This document shows, one piece after another, positions 7,697 to 14,082 of a stretch of DNA of 25,721 nt. Each line of letters opens with the position of its first letter. Position 1 is the stretch's first letter. A program made the position numbers and the translations under genes. Origin of the DNA: Desulfobacterales bacterium (GTDB taxonomy: Bacteria; Desulfobacterota; Syntrophobacteria; B119-G9); contig JALXAI010000102.1 of assembly GCA_026992215.1 (NCBI GenBank), positions 1 to 25,721 on the forward strand, written 5' to 3'. Below the pieces are notes generated by a model. The model had not been told where the DNA came from. It was given only the letters and a program-made list of their open reading frames with translations, and did no database searches.

Positions 7697-8275
7697 ATGA
7701 AAAGAATGCGGGACGTAACAGGGTTTGGAAGAATGCGTTCGAGAACTGTCATCTGGGTGCTTATCCTTTTTGCTTTGAGTTTCTCGTATGCATGTGCGCC
7801 GGTGGTTTCCAACCAATTTCGGCGCGAGGTCAAAATATCCGTGCCTTTTTCCGAAATACAGAAAAATCCGGAGCGTTTCTTTGGTCATCGGGTCATCCTT
7901 GGCGGCTACATCCTGAAAACGACCAACGAGGCGAATGAAACGATGGTCACCGTTATTCAGGCGCCGTTAAATTACCTGGACGAGCCGCAATCCCGAGATC
8001 GTTCACAGGGGCGGTTTATCATACGGGCGAAAAAATTTCTTGATCCCGAAATCTATAGCAAAGATCGCAAGATCACCGTCGCGGGGACGATTTCCGGTGT
8101 TCGCGCGGAGAAACTAGGCAACACAACGTACAACTATCCTGTTATAGAGCCGGAAGAATTGCATCTTTGGCCCAAGCAAGTATACTACAGGTATCCCCCG
8201 CCTTACTGGGACTGGTATGAACCATGGTATTGTGACCGATACTTCTGGCGGCCCTATCCCCGGTACCCGTGGTAA
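7697..8275 (+). CDS. Slp-family outer-membrane lipoprotein, second of a tandem pair
   Basis: The product is 192 residues with GGAG some 9-10 nt before the ATG. A hydrophobic signal sequence ends in SYAC (Cys33); the lipobox is imperfect, with Ser at -3. The body matches its upstream neighbour and the Slp family: NPERFFGHRVILGGY, SQGRFIIRAKKFLDPEIY, ITVAGTISGV, YNYPVIEPEELHLWP. Unlike the first protein it has a C-terminal tail of about 30 residues very rich in Tyr, Trp and Pro (YRYPPPYWDWYEPWY and more), a composition often seen in surface lipoproteins. A hairpin directly after the stop may end the transcript. The exact role is unknown. Confidence 0.85.
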   Translation: MKRMRDVTGFGRMRSRTVIWVLILFALSFSYACAPVVSNQFRREVKISVPFSEIQKNPERFFGHRVILGGYILKTTNEANETMVTVIQAPLNYLDEPQSRDRSQGRFIIRAKKFLDPEIYSKDRKITVAGTISGVRAEKLGNTTYNYPVIEPEELHLWPKQVYYRYPPPYWDWYEPWYCDRYFWRPYPRYPW

Positions 8276-8279
8276 TATC

Positions 8280-8317
8280 GGGAAACCCGTTTGGTGGAGA
8301 ATCTCATACGGGTTCCC
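8280..8317 (+). terminator. Hairpin behind the Slp pair, possible terminator
   Basis: GGGAAACCCGT (8280-8290) pairs with ACGGGTTCCC (8308-8317) with one bulged base and a 17-nt loop. It starts 5 nt after the stop codon and is followed by ATTTTG, a short U-tract for an intrinsic terminator. Confidence 0.5.
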
Positions 8318-8632
8318 ATTTTGATAAGGTCGTTCCATTCGCTGGTACCCACTTTACCATTGTGCGGCTTCCAATATGGAATCGCGGATAAAGGAGACTT
8401 ACTTCTATAATAACCGCATCAATTAATACAACCTTATATACTTATTTCCCGGGTCCTTTATTTTCGAAATCATCAGATTAAATTGCCTCCTCGAGGTATC
8501 TACGCCACAACCTTTCCAAGAATGTAATACTGAATCTGGTGATTATAGCAACTGCCAGAAACTAAACCTCGAGTTTACAAGATAACTAAGGAAACAGAGA
8601 ATATCATACTGAGATAACAGAGGAAATCGTAA
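8318..8632. other. AT-rich intergenic, no feature recognised
   Basis: The gap lies between the Slp hairpin and the 3' end of the convergent hypothetical gene. I see no coding signal, RNA gene or repeat shared with the rest of the window. Confidence 0.4.
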
Positions 8633-8917
8633 TTAGCTTTGTAGGACCCTACCGTACTTCACCCAAAAGCCAAGGACATGGAGAATGGTGAGCTGGTTTT
8701 TGTTGAGTTCTTCCAGGATGCGTCTCGGTTTGCGTTTGCGAGCAATCCAATATGTGGCAATTCTAAGTGTCCGGAACTCTTCCGTGATCTCGTTTTCTGA
8801 AAGTAAGATCCCTGAATCTTTGAGCCTATCTGTGGGAAGCCCTAAGTAAGAAAGCGCTGCTACATAAGCAAGGGCATGCATCCATGCTTTCGAGTCCGTC
8901 CTCTGACACTTGGGCAT
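8633..8917 (-). CDS. Hypothetical small helical protein
   Basis: The product is 94 residues from the ATG at 8917, which has AAGGTGAGG just upstream; a GTG at 8926 overlaps that site and is less likely. The sequence starts MPKCQRTDSKAWMHALAY and is predicted mostly helical, with two basic patches (ARKRKPRR and near the C-terminus) and no membrane segment or signal peptide. I recognise no family. It stands alone between two long non-coding stretches, so it could be a small regulator or the remnant of a larger gene. Confidence 0.4.
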   Translation of the reverse strand: MPKCQRTDSKAWMHALAYVAALSYLGLPTDRLKDSGILLSENEITEEFRTLRIATYWIARKRKPRRILEELNKNQLTILHVLGFWVKYGRVLQS

Positions 8918-9299
8918 AAACCTCACCTTGAAAGTACACCTGGTGGTTCGGAATCGGCCTTAAATGAGATGTCACTCCCTGTAAGCTTCAGCGATCGCAC
9001 TCAAGAGCAGGAATGTGGCTTCATTCATTCCGATTAGATAAAGAATCGGTTAGGGGGCAGACGTAAATTGTTTTCACCTTTGTGGCCAGGCCTGAGCCAG
9101 GTATCACCGCGCTTATCAATAGCACTGCAATTTTGTGGGAGTCTATTTTATCATTTTTTGCTTTGTCCCCATGAATCGCCTTCATGTATGGTGAACGACC
9201 AAGGGCAAAAGGTTACCCCCGGAAGCACAAAGGTGTGAAATCCAATTCTATGTGGACATGAACTCGATAGAAGCTACTATGTCTTCCCGGTTCTTCCCG

Positions 9300-9391
9300 G
9301 ATAGCGCAAGAATTTTTCTGTGAAAAGGTGCTTAAGCTTTCTGATAAGAGACTTCATTTTGGTCAGCCTTGACTTTGCGCTTAAAGCTGGT
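9300..9391 (+). repeat. 92-bp dispersed direct repeat, copy 2
   Basis: Partner of 3253-3344, same orientation, no gaps, 14 mismatches by hand count. The copies are 6 kb apart and enclose the radical SAM gene, the small ORFs and the Slp pair. Confidence 0.8.
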
Positions 9392-9745
9392 AATCGTATT
9401 CCCGGCTGGAGGTAGATATACCCACTTTAGGGGCACACGAAAAAAAAACTTACTTGAAAAGTCCGCTGAAAATTTTCGTTGTAAACTGTCCCAGTTTTTT
9501 TAAAAACTTGGCCACCTGATAGCAAAAAGAGCTCTATCATTTCTTAATAGAGGATAGAAGAGGTGATAAGCACGAAAACCGGGTAACACTCAGGAATTTG
9601 CAAAAGCTACAATCGGGTTGGAAACAGGTTGACGGCAGCGGGGGTCACCGGTAAAAAGTCGGTGGTGATTTCAGTTCAAGAAAGATCTCGGAGGTCATGC
9701 GGCACAAAGGATCAAAAAAGCCCCAGGTACAAATTGCGGTGTCCC

Positions 9746-9758
9746 GAGCCTGTCGAAG
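9746..9758 (+). repeat. GAGCCTGTCGAAG motif, copy 1
   Basis: The same 13 bases occur at 10507-10519. This short word is, from memory, common as a dispersed intergenic motif in many bacterial genomes. Both copies here are in non-coding sequence. Confidence 0.5.
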
Positions 9759-9875
9759 GGAGGAGCCTGACGAAATCCAGGCAAAAATTTTAAGCGCTTA
9801 GGTATACAAAATCAAAAACGGTTCGGTCCTACAACTTTGATCGCTTTTTTACCTGTTATTTCCACGCATTAACAA

Positions 9876-10090
9876 CTATGCCGGCCAGTTTCTCCGAAAG
9901 TTGTGACAGAGCCAAAAAACAAGGACGACCAGCCAACAGACGGCAACCGACTTGACCATGAATGAACGTTCGCGAGGACCATCTGTGTTCCTGATGCTAC
10001 GGTAGCTTCCAAATATGCCACCGGCAAGCCCGACAAGACTACCGACAATCCCCCTATCCACCCCCAAATCTTTCCAGATGTCATATCCAT
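9876..10090 (-). pseudogene. Small membrane protein gene broken by a 1-base frameshift
   Basis: The natural start is ATG 10090, with GAGGAG just upstream, reading MDMTSGKIWGWIGG. After a run of five G (plus strand C at 10050-10054) the plausible protein continues in the next frame as IVGSLVGLAGGIFGSYRS, then NTDGPRERSFMVKS and a membrane segment (VAVCWLVVLVFW), ending at 9876. A sixth G would join the two frames. The joined protein looks like a family of small two-to-four-helix membrane proteins with a GGIFG and PRERxFM signature; relatives as I remember them carry about 40 more C-terminal residues, so the 3' end may be lost too. The deletion may be real decay or a homopolymer sequencing error. 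Confidence 0.65.
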
Positions 10091-10130
10091 TCTCCTCGCA
10101 CAAAAATAGGGATCGGTGAAGTCGGCTGAA

Positions 10131-10439
10131 TTACGTTTTCAAAATCCCTATTATCACAAATACGAGGCTGATTATTGACATGATGACTAATGCCACTCTT
10201 GCTGGCGGAAGAACACTAGGTTTAAGCTTTTCGCGAAGTGCCACGATTTTGGTATGCCCGAGTCGTTTTCCTATACTTGTTCCCCAATCATACATTTGCG
10301 TGGCAAATAGTGCCACCAGCCCCCAGAAAAGAGCAAATAACATGAATACCCAACAGGAAGCATTGTTTCGGTGCATTGCCATCATCGGCGCAATCCAGAG
10401 AAATGACAGAGGCACTATTATTATCCACCAAATGTTCAT
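10131..10439 (-). CDS. Small membrane protein, about three helices
   Basis: The product is 102 residues from the ATG at 10439, preceded by GGAGCTGGAAG. The open frame runs to 10556, but that extension is translated from the GAGCCTGTCGAAG motif and is unlikely to be protein. Membrane segments are visible at about residues 2-21 (IWWIIIVPLSFLWIAPMMAM), 28-50 (CWVFMLFALFWGLVALF) and 81-100 (VALVIMSIISLVFVIIG), with a basic loop (GKRLGHTKIVALREKLK) between the second and third. The next gene on the strand is the frameshifted small membrane gene 40 nt downstream, so the two may have been co-transcribed. I recognise no family. Confidence 0.6.
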   Translation of the reverse strand: MNIWWIIIVPLSFLWIAPMMAMHRNNASCWVFMLFALFWGLVALFATQMYDWGTSIGKRLGHTKIVALREKLKPSVLPPARVALVIMSIISLVFVIIGILKT

Positions 10440-10506
10440 CTTCCAGCTCCGTTTTCTCCACGCAGAACAACCAACTTCACTTACACCTATGGAGCGCCGT
10501 CGTGCT

Positions 10507-10519
10507 GAGCCTGTCGAAG
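10507..10519 (+). repeat. GAGCCTGTCGAAG motif, copy 2
   Basis: Identical to 9746-9758. It lies between the small membrane gene start and direct repeat 1, and produces a spurious N-terminal extension of that gene's reading frame. Confidence 0.5.
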
Positions 10520-10530
10520 TAAGCGTAATG

Positions 10531-10882
10531 GCGGTCAGGTGAAGCGCTTTGGTCAAGTAAGTCGATACGCGGCAGTTTTCGGAAACTCGTATTGACCTTT
10601 TTCAGTATTTCGGTGTAGCTTAATAAAAAAGGTGCCCTCGCTTTTTCATACAAGGTTTGTTATCAAACATATTGATGCTGTTTCTTATCTTCTGAATATC
10701 TTATGCTATTGTGAGCTTACTTCTACGATCCTATCTAAATCCTGCAATCGACTGAATTCATATCAAATAAATCACTTCGAAGCAGCCCCCTAAAACGATC
10801 TGCGTACCAAGGCGCCTTCCTGAACTATGGATTAGTTACGAGCTCTCGTTCCTCGACTCGGAACTAATCCTTTATTTGTTAA
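10531..10882 (+). repeat. About 350-bp direct repeat, copy 1
   Basis: It aligns to 12250-12602 in the same orientation. In the 332 columns from 10551 I count about 55 mismatches and one single-base indel, about 83% identity; the outer 20 bases are weaker. The right end (CTTTATTTGTTAA) covers the stop codon of the decayed toxin gene. A 14-bp-arm inverted repeat lies inside at 10829-10870. The sequence has stops in all frames and is not an IS I recognise. Confidence 0.85.
10829..10870. repeat. Hairpin inside direct repeat 1
   Basis: GGATTAGTTACGAG (10829-10842) is complementary to CTCGGAACTAATCC (10857-10870) at 13 of 14 positions, with a 14-nt loop. On the minus strand it lies about 8 nt after the stop of the decayed toxin gene. 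There is no T-run, so it is not a classical terminator. Confidence 0.65.
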
Positions 10883-11292
10883 CCCATCCCTTTGATTATT
10901 CGGTAATAACCGCTATGATTTCCTATCCATACCCAGATGAAATCCTGGCCTTCCTTTATGACCAATGCTCCATGATTGAGACCAACCCGGATAGACCAAA
11001 ATTTACCAACCTTCTTGAAATGAAGCGAAGGATGTAAAGGATCGACTATAAGTACCTAATATTTTCCCATGCAGTTGCTGCACGTCTTGCCGAAGACCCT
11101 CAAACAATTTCCAGAAACGGGCGAGGGCATCTCTGAGCAAAAAATCTAACTTTCCTGATCGTGAGTCAGATTTAATCTCTTTGTCCCACTTTTCCAATCT
11201 CTCTCGAAAAACCATTCTCTCAAGCGTGCAAAATCCTCTCTCGAGAGGGATTCAATTGATGATAATATTTCTTCCACATTGGGCATTTCCAT
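10879..11292 (-). pseudogene. Decayed ParE/RelE-type toxin-antitoxin locus
   Basis: From the ATG at 11292 (AAAGGAG upstream) the minus strand reads MEMPNVEEILSSIESLSRED, continues LRLREWFFERDW in the same frame, then shifts by one base near 11190 into EKWDKEIKSDSRSGKLDFLL. This is the pattern of small antitoxins paired with ParE-like toxins. The frame runs directly into toxin-like RFWKLFEGLRQDVQQL, so the antitoxin end and toxin start seem deleted. Another shift and an in-frame TAG near 11057 precede the toxin remainder: DPLHPSLHFKKVGKFWSIRV, then FIWVWIGNHSGYYRII and the stop at 10879. Several lesions make a working product very unlikely. Confidence 0.7.
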
Positions 11293-11451
11293 TTCTCCTT
11301 TCCATTGGATGGTTAACAGGAGCGTCAGCAGCACGGCGTGTTTGTGCAGCACCATCGATGGCGACGTTACTTCGCCTTCAAACCGCCACCGTCATCCCAA
11401 TGTGAAGCGGTATCCGGTGCAAGCAGGATTAGGTTGCATTTTTGGTTGAGC
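11293..11451. other. Short gap between decayed and intact toxin-antitoxin loci
   Basis: No feature was recognised in this stretch, apart from the AAAGGAG site of the decayed antitoxin beside 11292. Confidence 0.4.
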
Positions 11452-11841
11452 CTAACTCAGCAAAGAACGGATTGTCTCAATAAACTCTTCCGTCTCACTC
11501 ACTAGAGGCTCTACAATATCACTATCCAGCGATACAAAATCAATGTAGTCTCCTTCGCGCCGCAAATCAAACAACCGATTATAGAGCCATCCTTTTTCTT
11601 TTGACACAATCCCTGGTTTGACATAGTGTTGATTAAACAACGCCTTGACACCACTATGCTTTGTGGCTCTGTGCCCGTCTTTCACCAGCAGGGCGGAGAC
11701 GGCATAAAATGCCGTATAGTAGAGACGATTGACACACGTGTTCCAATGTCCCATCTGTCGCATTACCCTTGCCTCTTCTAACGTCTCCTCCGCTCGCCGC
11801 AGACGGTAAGCAACCAACGCTTCCAGTTCATTTTCCCTCAT
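11452..11841 (-). CDS. HEPN-domain protein, toxin-side partner of the nucleotidyltransferase
   Basis: The product is 129 residues, mostly helical. The core NRLYYTAFYAVSALL followed by KHSGVKALFN is characteristic of the HEPN superfamily. The start ATG overlaps the stop of the upstream nucleotidyltransferase gene by 4 nt (ATGA), so the two are translationally coupled. HEPN/MNT pairs are known toxin-antitoxin modules in which HEPN is often an RNase with an Arg-x4-6-His motif. Here Arg39 is followed at the expected distance by Tyr46 instead of His, so RNase activity cannot be assumed. The protein may be a non-catalytic member, as in some kanamycin-nucleotidyltransferase-like pairs. Confidence 0.85.
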   Translation of the reverse strand: MRENELEALVAYRLRRAEETLEEARVMRQMGHWNTCVNRLYYTAFYAVSALLVKDGHRATKHSGVKALFNQHYVKPGIVSKEKGWLYNRLFDLRREGDYIDFVSLDSDIVEPLVSETEEFIETIRSLLS

Positions 11842-12164
11842 ACAGCTATCCCGTCTCTCTCTACTTCCTGGCGCAAGGGCACGACTTCATACTGCCGAGA
11901 TAGCCATTGCTGCTTGCTACGAATGATGCTGCTCAACACGGTATCCGTCTCCAACTCAATGTCATACAAACGGCGCTTGATTTGCAATTCCAATGTTTTA
12001 TCCACCTGTCCGGGCAACAAAATAAGGAAATCCCAATCGGAATCTGCTCGCGCAGTGCCCCTGGCGCGAGAACCGTAAAGTATCACTTCGGCTCCTGGCT
12101 CCAATGCCTGCACAGCCGTTTTCACGCGCTTCAGAAATTCGCTCTGTCTTATCGTTTTTTCCAT
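11838..12164 (-). CDS. MNT-type minimal nucleotidyltransferase, antitoxin-side partner of HEPN
   Basis: The product is 108 residues from ATG 12164, chosen for AAGGA about 8 nt upstream; the frame extends 18 codons further without a site. It carries the polymerase-beta-type motif GSRARGTARADSDWDFLIL: GSxxRG at residues 31-36 and the metal-binding Asp43/Asp45. Minimal nucleotidyltransferases of this type modify their HEPN partner (adding AMP to a Tyr in studied systems) or neutralise it by binding. The gene is first in a two-gene unit with a 4-nt overlap. The pair is enclosed, with a decayed second toxin-antitoxin locus, by two about 350-bp direct repeats. Confidence 0.88.
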   Translation of the reverse strand: MEKTIRQSEFLKRVKTAVQALEPGAEVILYGSRARGTARADSDWDFLILLPGQVDKTLELQIKRRLYDIELETDTVLSSIIRSKQQWLSRQYEVVPLRQEVERDGIAV

Positions 12165-12249
12165 AGCTCTATCCTTTTTACAATTACAAACCACTCTGTG
12201 TGGGAGTAGGCCGAGCAACCGGACGATGAGGGTGAGCCACCGAGTTTAC

Positions 12250-12602
12250 GAGGTCAGGTCTACCTTCTTGGTCAAATAAGCCGCCACGCGGCAGTCTTCG
12301 GAAACTCGTATTCACCCTTTTCAGTATTTCGGTGTAGCTTAATAAAAAAAGTGCCATCGATTTTTTATACATGGTTTACTATCAAGCATATTTATAGTGA
12401 TTCTCATATTCTGAATATCTTATGCTACTGAACGCTCACTTCCACGAGCCAATCCAAATCTTGTAACCGGCTTAGCTCATATCAAATACGTCACTTCGAA
12501 GCTGCCCGCCTAAAACGATGTACGTGCCAAAGCGGCTTTTTGAACCATGGATTAGCTACAAGCTCTGGTTTCTCGACTTGGTACTAATCCTTTATTTGTT
12601 AA
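12250..12602 (+). repeat. About 350-bp direct repeat, copy 2
   Basis: Partner of 10531-10882 at an offset of about 1719 bases. It lies directly upstream of the nucleotidyltransferase gene on that gene's strand, so it may contain its promoter. Best-conserved blocks are GGAAACTCGTATT, TTCAGTATTTCGGTGTAGCT, TCTGAATATCTTATGCTA and CTAATCCTTTATTTGTTAA. Confidence 0.85.
12549..12590. repeat. Hairpin inside direct repeat 2
   Basis: GGATTAGCTACAAG (12549-12562) faces CTTGGTACTAATCC (12577-12590). The outer 7 bp and an inner CAAG/CTTG pair; three positions between do not. Relative to copy 1 the inner stem changed from CGAG/CTCG to CAAG/CTTG, a compensatory base-pair change. Confidence 0.55.
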
Positions 12603-12674
12603 AACCTCACTTTAATGATCGCTCATAAAATTAGCATCGTTTCCCGGTCCGCTGTCCACGCAGCGGTTATGCTT

Positions 12675-13136
12675 CTATTCTTTTTTTACTTCAACATAGC
12701 CTGGATCTTCCTCATCCTTCATAGAAAATTTAAATTTAACAGAGTTGATAAACAGGGGTAGTCCACAGAAGCGTAAATCAGCATAGAATATTTTCTTTAG
12801 AATATGTCTACAATATTTCACCTTATCAGTATAAGTGATATGTGATTTGCCATCGTTTGAAGAATCAGCTATCCACAAGCTGTATTGATTGGTTTGTATC
12901 CTGTTGCGCAAATACTCAATTTCAAAACGAAATAAGCTATTAAACAGTTCTTTTGACAATTCTGTACATTGTTTAAGAGCTATCTCTTCCCATGCTTCTC
13001 TATCAATGGAATTTTCGATTATCTGTTTTTCAGACTCTGCAATCAGGGAGTCGTAAAATTTCCATAAACGACCTTTTCGATACCATAGAAAGGTTACAAC
13101 CCCTAAAAATACCGCTGAAGAGAAAATATTAATCAT
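12675..13136 (-). CDS. Hypothetical protein with one N-terminal membrane helix
   Basis: The product is 153 residues from ATG 13136, with AAGGTG about 9 nt upstream. Residues 4-19 (IFSSAVFLGVVTFLWY) form one hydrophobic helix followed by a basic stretch (RKGRLWK), so the protein is probably anchored with its C-terminal part in the cytoplasm. The rest is charged, largely helical up to about residue 85 (SEKQIIENSIDREAWEEIAL), and then more mixed. The coding sequence is AT-rich compared with the genes right of 13.8 kb, which fits acquired DNA. It sits just outside direct repeat 2. I recognise no family. Confidence 0.6.
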   Translation of the reverse strand: MINIFSSAVFLGVVTFLWYRKGRLWKFYDSLIAESEKQIIENSIDREAWEEIALKQCTELSKELFNSLFRFEIEYLRNRIQTNQYSLWIADSSNDGKSHITYTDKVKYCRHILKKIFYADLRFCGLPLFINSVKFKFSMKDEEDPGYVEVKKE

Positions 13137-13846
13137 TTCCGCTTACACCTTTGCACGCCCTTCATAACAATAGATTGACAGGGAATTTACCTGCTATAAG
13201 TATACTGTCCTGCAAGATGGGTAGGGTTACTTCTTCTCAGTATTATCATATTTTGCATATCACGTGGAAAGGGCTTATGTCAAAGAGAAAAAATACTGGA
13301 TGAGATGCGCGATGTAATGCGTCTAAGGCAGCGAAGCCGCAACCAAAATGTACGATACCAATTTGCTTTGAAACCGCAAAGACACCCCGGCTAAACAGCC
13401 CGATGGGATTTAACAGCGCAGGCAAAGTCCGCAAAGAAAAAATTTGCCATTTTTCTAATCGGCGCACTGCGCGTGCAGAAATGGGCTACGCCGCCCCGCG
13501 GCGAGTAGCTCTTACTCAAAACTTAACACGTAAAACTTAAAACCCGACCCAGGGATGGAGATCCACCTCCAGAGAGTCGAAGATCCGCCTCTCGCTGACA
13601 TAACGGACAAATCTCAACACGAAAAATAAGACACGCAAAAACGTTACATGTTTTAAGGGGAGTATTGTAAGTTGCCAGTGCGTATTGCGTATGCTAGATA
13701 ATAAAATATCTAGCACCATCGCGAACATTCCCGGCACGGATTGCCGGAAGATCGCCATTCATCGATAAGGCGGCGAAAACAATGGTCATATCGGTACCGT
13801 CCGCGAGACGGGCCGCACTCGCTATCAGGTTCGAAAGAGGAATAAC
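13137..13846. other. Gap at the boundary between accessory and housekeeping regions
   Basis: About 700 bases without a supported gene. It contains a perfect 9-bp inverted repeat (TGCTAGATA at 13692-13700, TATCTAGCA at 13707-13715) and a short CCGGCA/TGCCGG hairpin (13731-13747). Composition changes from AT-rich to mixed. No tRNA or integrase is visible that would mark an island end. Confidence 0.45.
13692..13715. repeat. Perfect 9-bp inverted repeat
   Basis: TGCTAGATA, a 6-nt spacer ATAAAA, and TATCTAGCA. It lies about 130 nt upstream of the moaD-like gene and could be an operator or a structural palindrome. No promoter is clear beside it. Confidence 0.5.
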
Positions 13847-14074
13847 ATGAATGAAATCGAGATTCGACTCTTTGCCACCCTTCGAGAGGGGAGGTTCGCC
13901 AGGAAGAAGATGAAGATCAATGGTGTTGAGAGGGTTGAAGATCTTATACGAAAGCTTGACATGAAGCCTGAAGAGGTGGCCATAATATTTGTCAACAAAC
14001 GACATGCCCGCCCGGACACAAAGATTCACCCCGGGGATATCATCTCTTTTTTTCCCAAGATAGGCGGAGGTTAG
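13847..14074 (+). CDS. MoaD/ThiS-family sulfur-carrier protein
   Basis: The product is 75 residues with the ubiquitin-like pattern of MoaD and ThiS: a start strand IEIRLFATLREGR, the RVEDLIRKLDM helix, VAIIFVNKRHA, the HPGDIISFFPK strand, and the terminal Gly-Gly that is adenylated and thiocarboxylated. AGAGGA lies 6 nt before the ATG. The E1-like gene that would activate it follows after 8 nt. Such proteins feed sulfur to molybdopterin, thiamin or other thio-cofactors. Which one is served here cannot be told: no moaE, thiG or aldehyde ferredoxin oxidoreductase gene is in view. Confidence 0.9.
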   Translation: MNEIEIRLFATLREGRFARKKMKINGVERVEDLIRKLDMKPEEVAIIFVNKRHARPDTKIHPGDIISFFPKIGGG

Positions 14075-14082
14075 CTGCCCGG

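Larger units (their letters stand above)
8918..9875. other. Long intergenic stretch with repeat copy 2 and a 13-bp motif
   Basis: About 950 bases with stops in all frames. It holds the second copy of the 92-bp repeat (9300-9391), a tandem TCTTCCCGG/TTCTTCCCGG just before it (about 9282-9300), and one copy of GAGCCTGTCGAAG (9746-9758). No gene or RNA was recognised. Confidence 0.45.

Noticed and set aside
10440..10556. 39-residue N-terminal extension of the small membrane protein
   Set aside because: It translates the dispersed GAGCCTGTCGAAG motif and repeat edge; the inner ATG at 10439 has a good ribosome-binding site.
12184..12372. 62-codon minus-strand ORF in direct repeat 2
   Set aside because: Part of it can be read in repeat 1 as well, but differences change amino acids often and there is no start signal; more likely non-coding repeat.
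10531..12602. Integron-type attC sites around the toxin-antitoxin genes
   Set aside because: The repeats are about 350 bp, direct, and lack the paired GTTRRRY/RYYYAAC boxes; no integrase is in the window.
13694..14029. 111-codon minus-strand ORF opposite the moaD-like gene
   Set aside because: It overlaps a convincing MoaD-family gene with Gly-Gly terminus and good ribosome-binding site.
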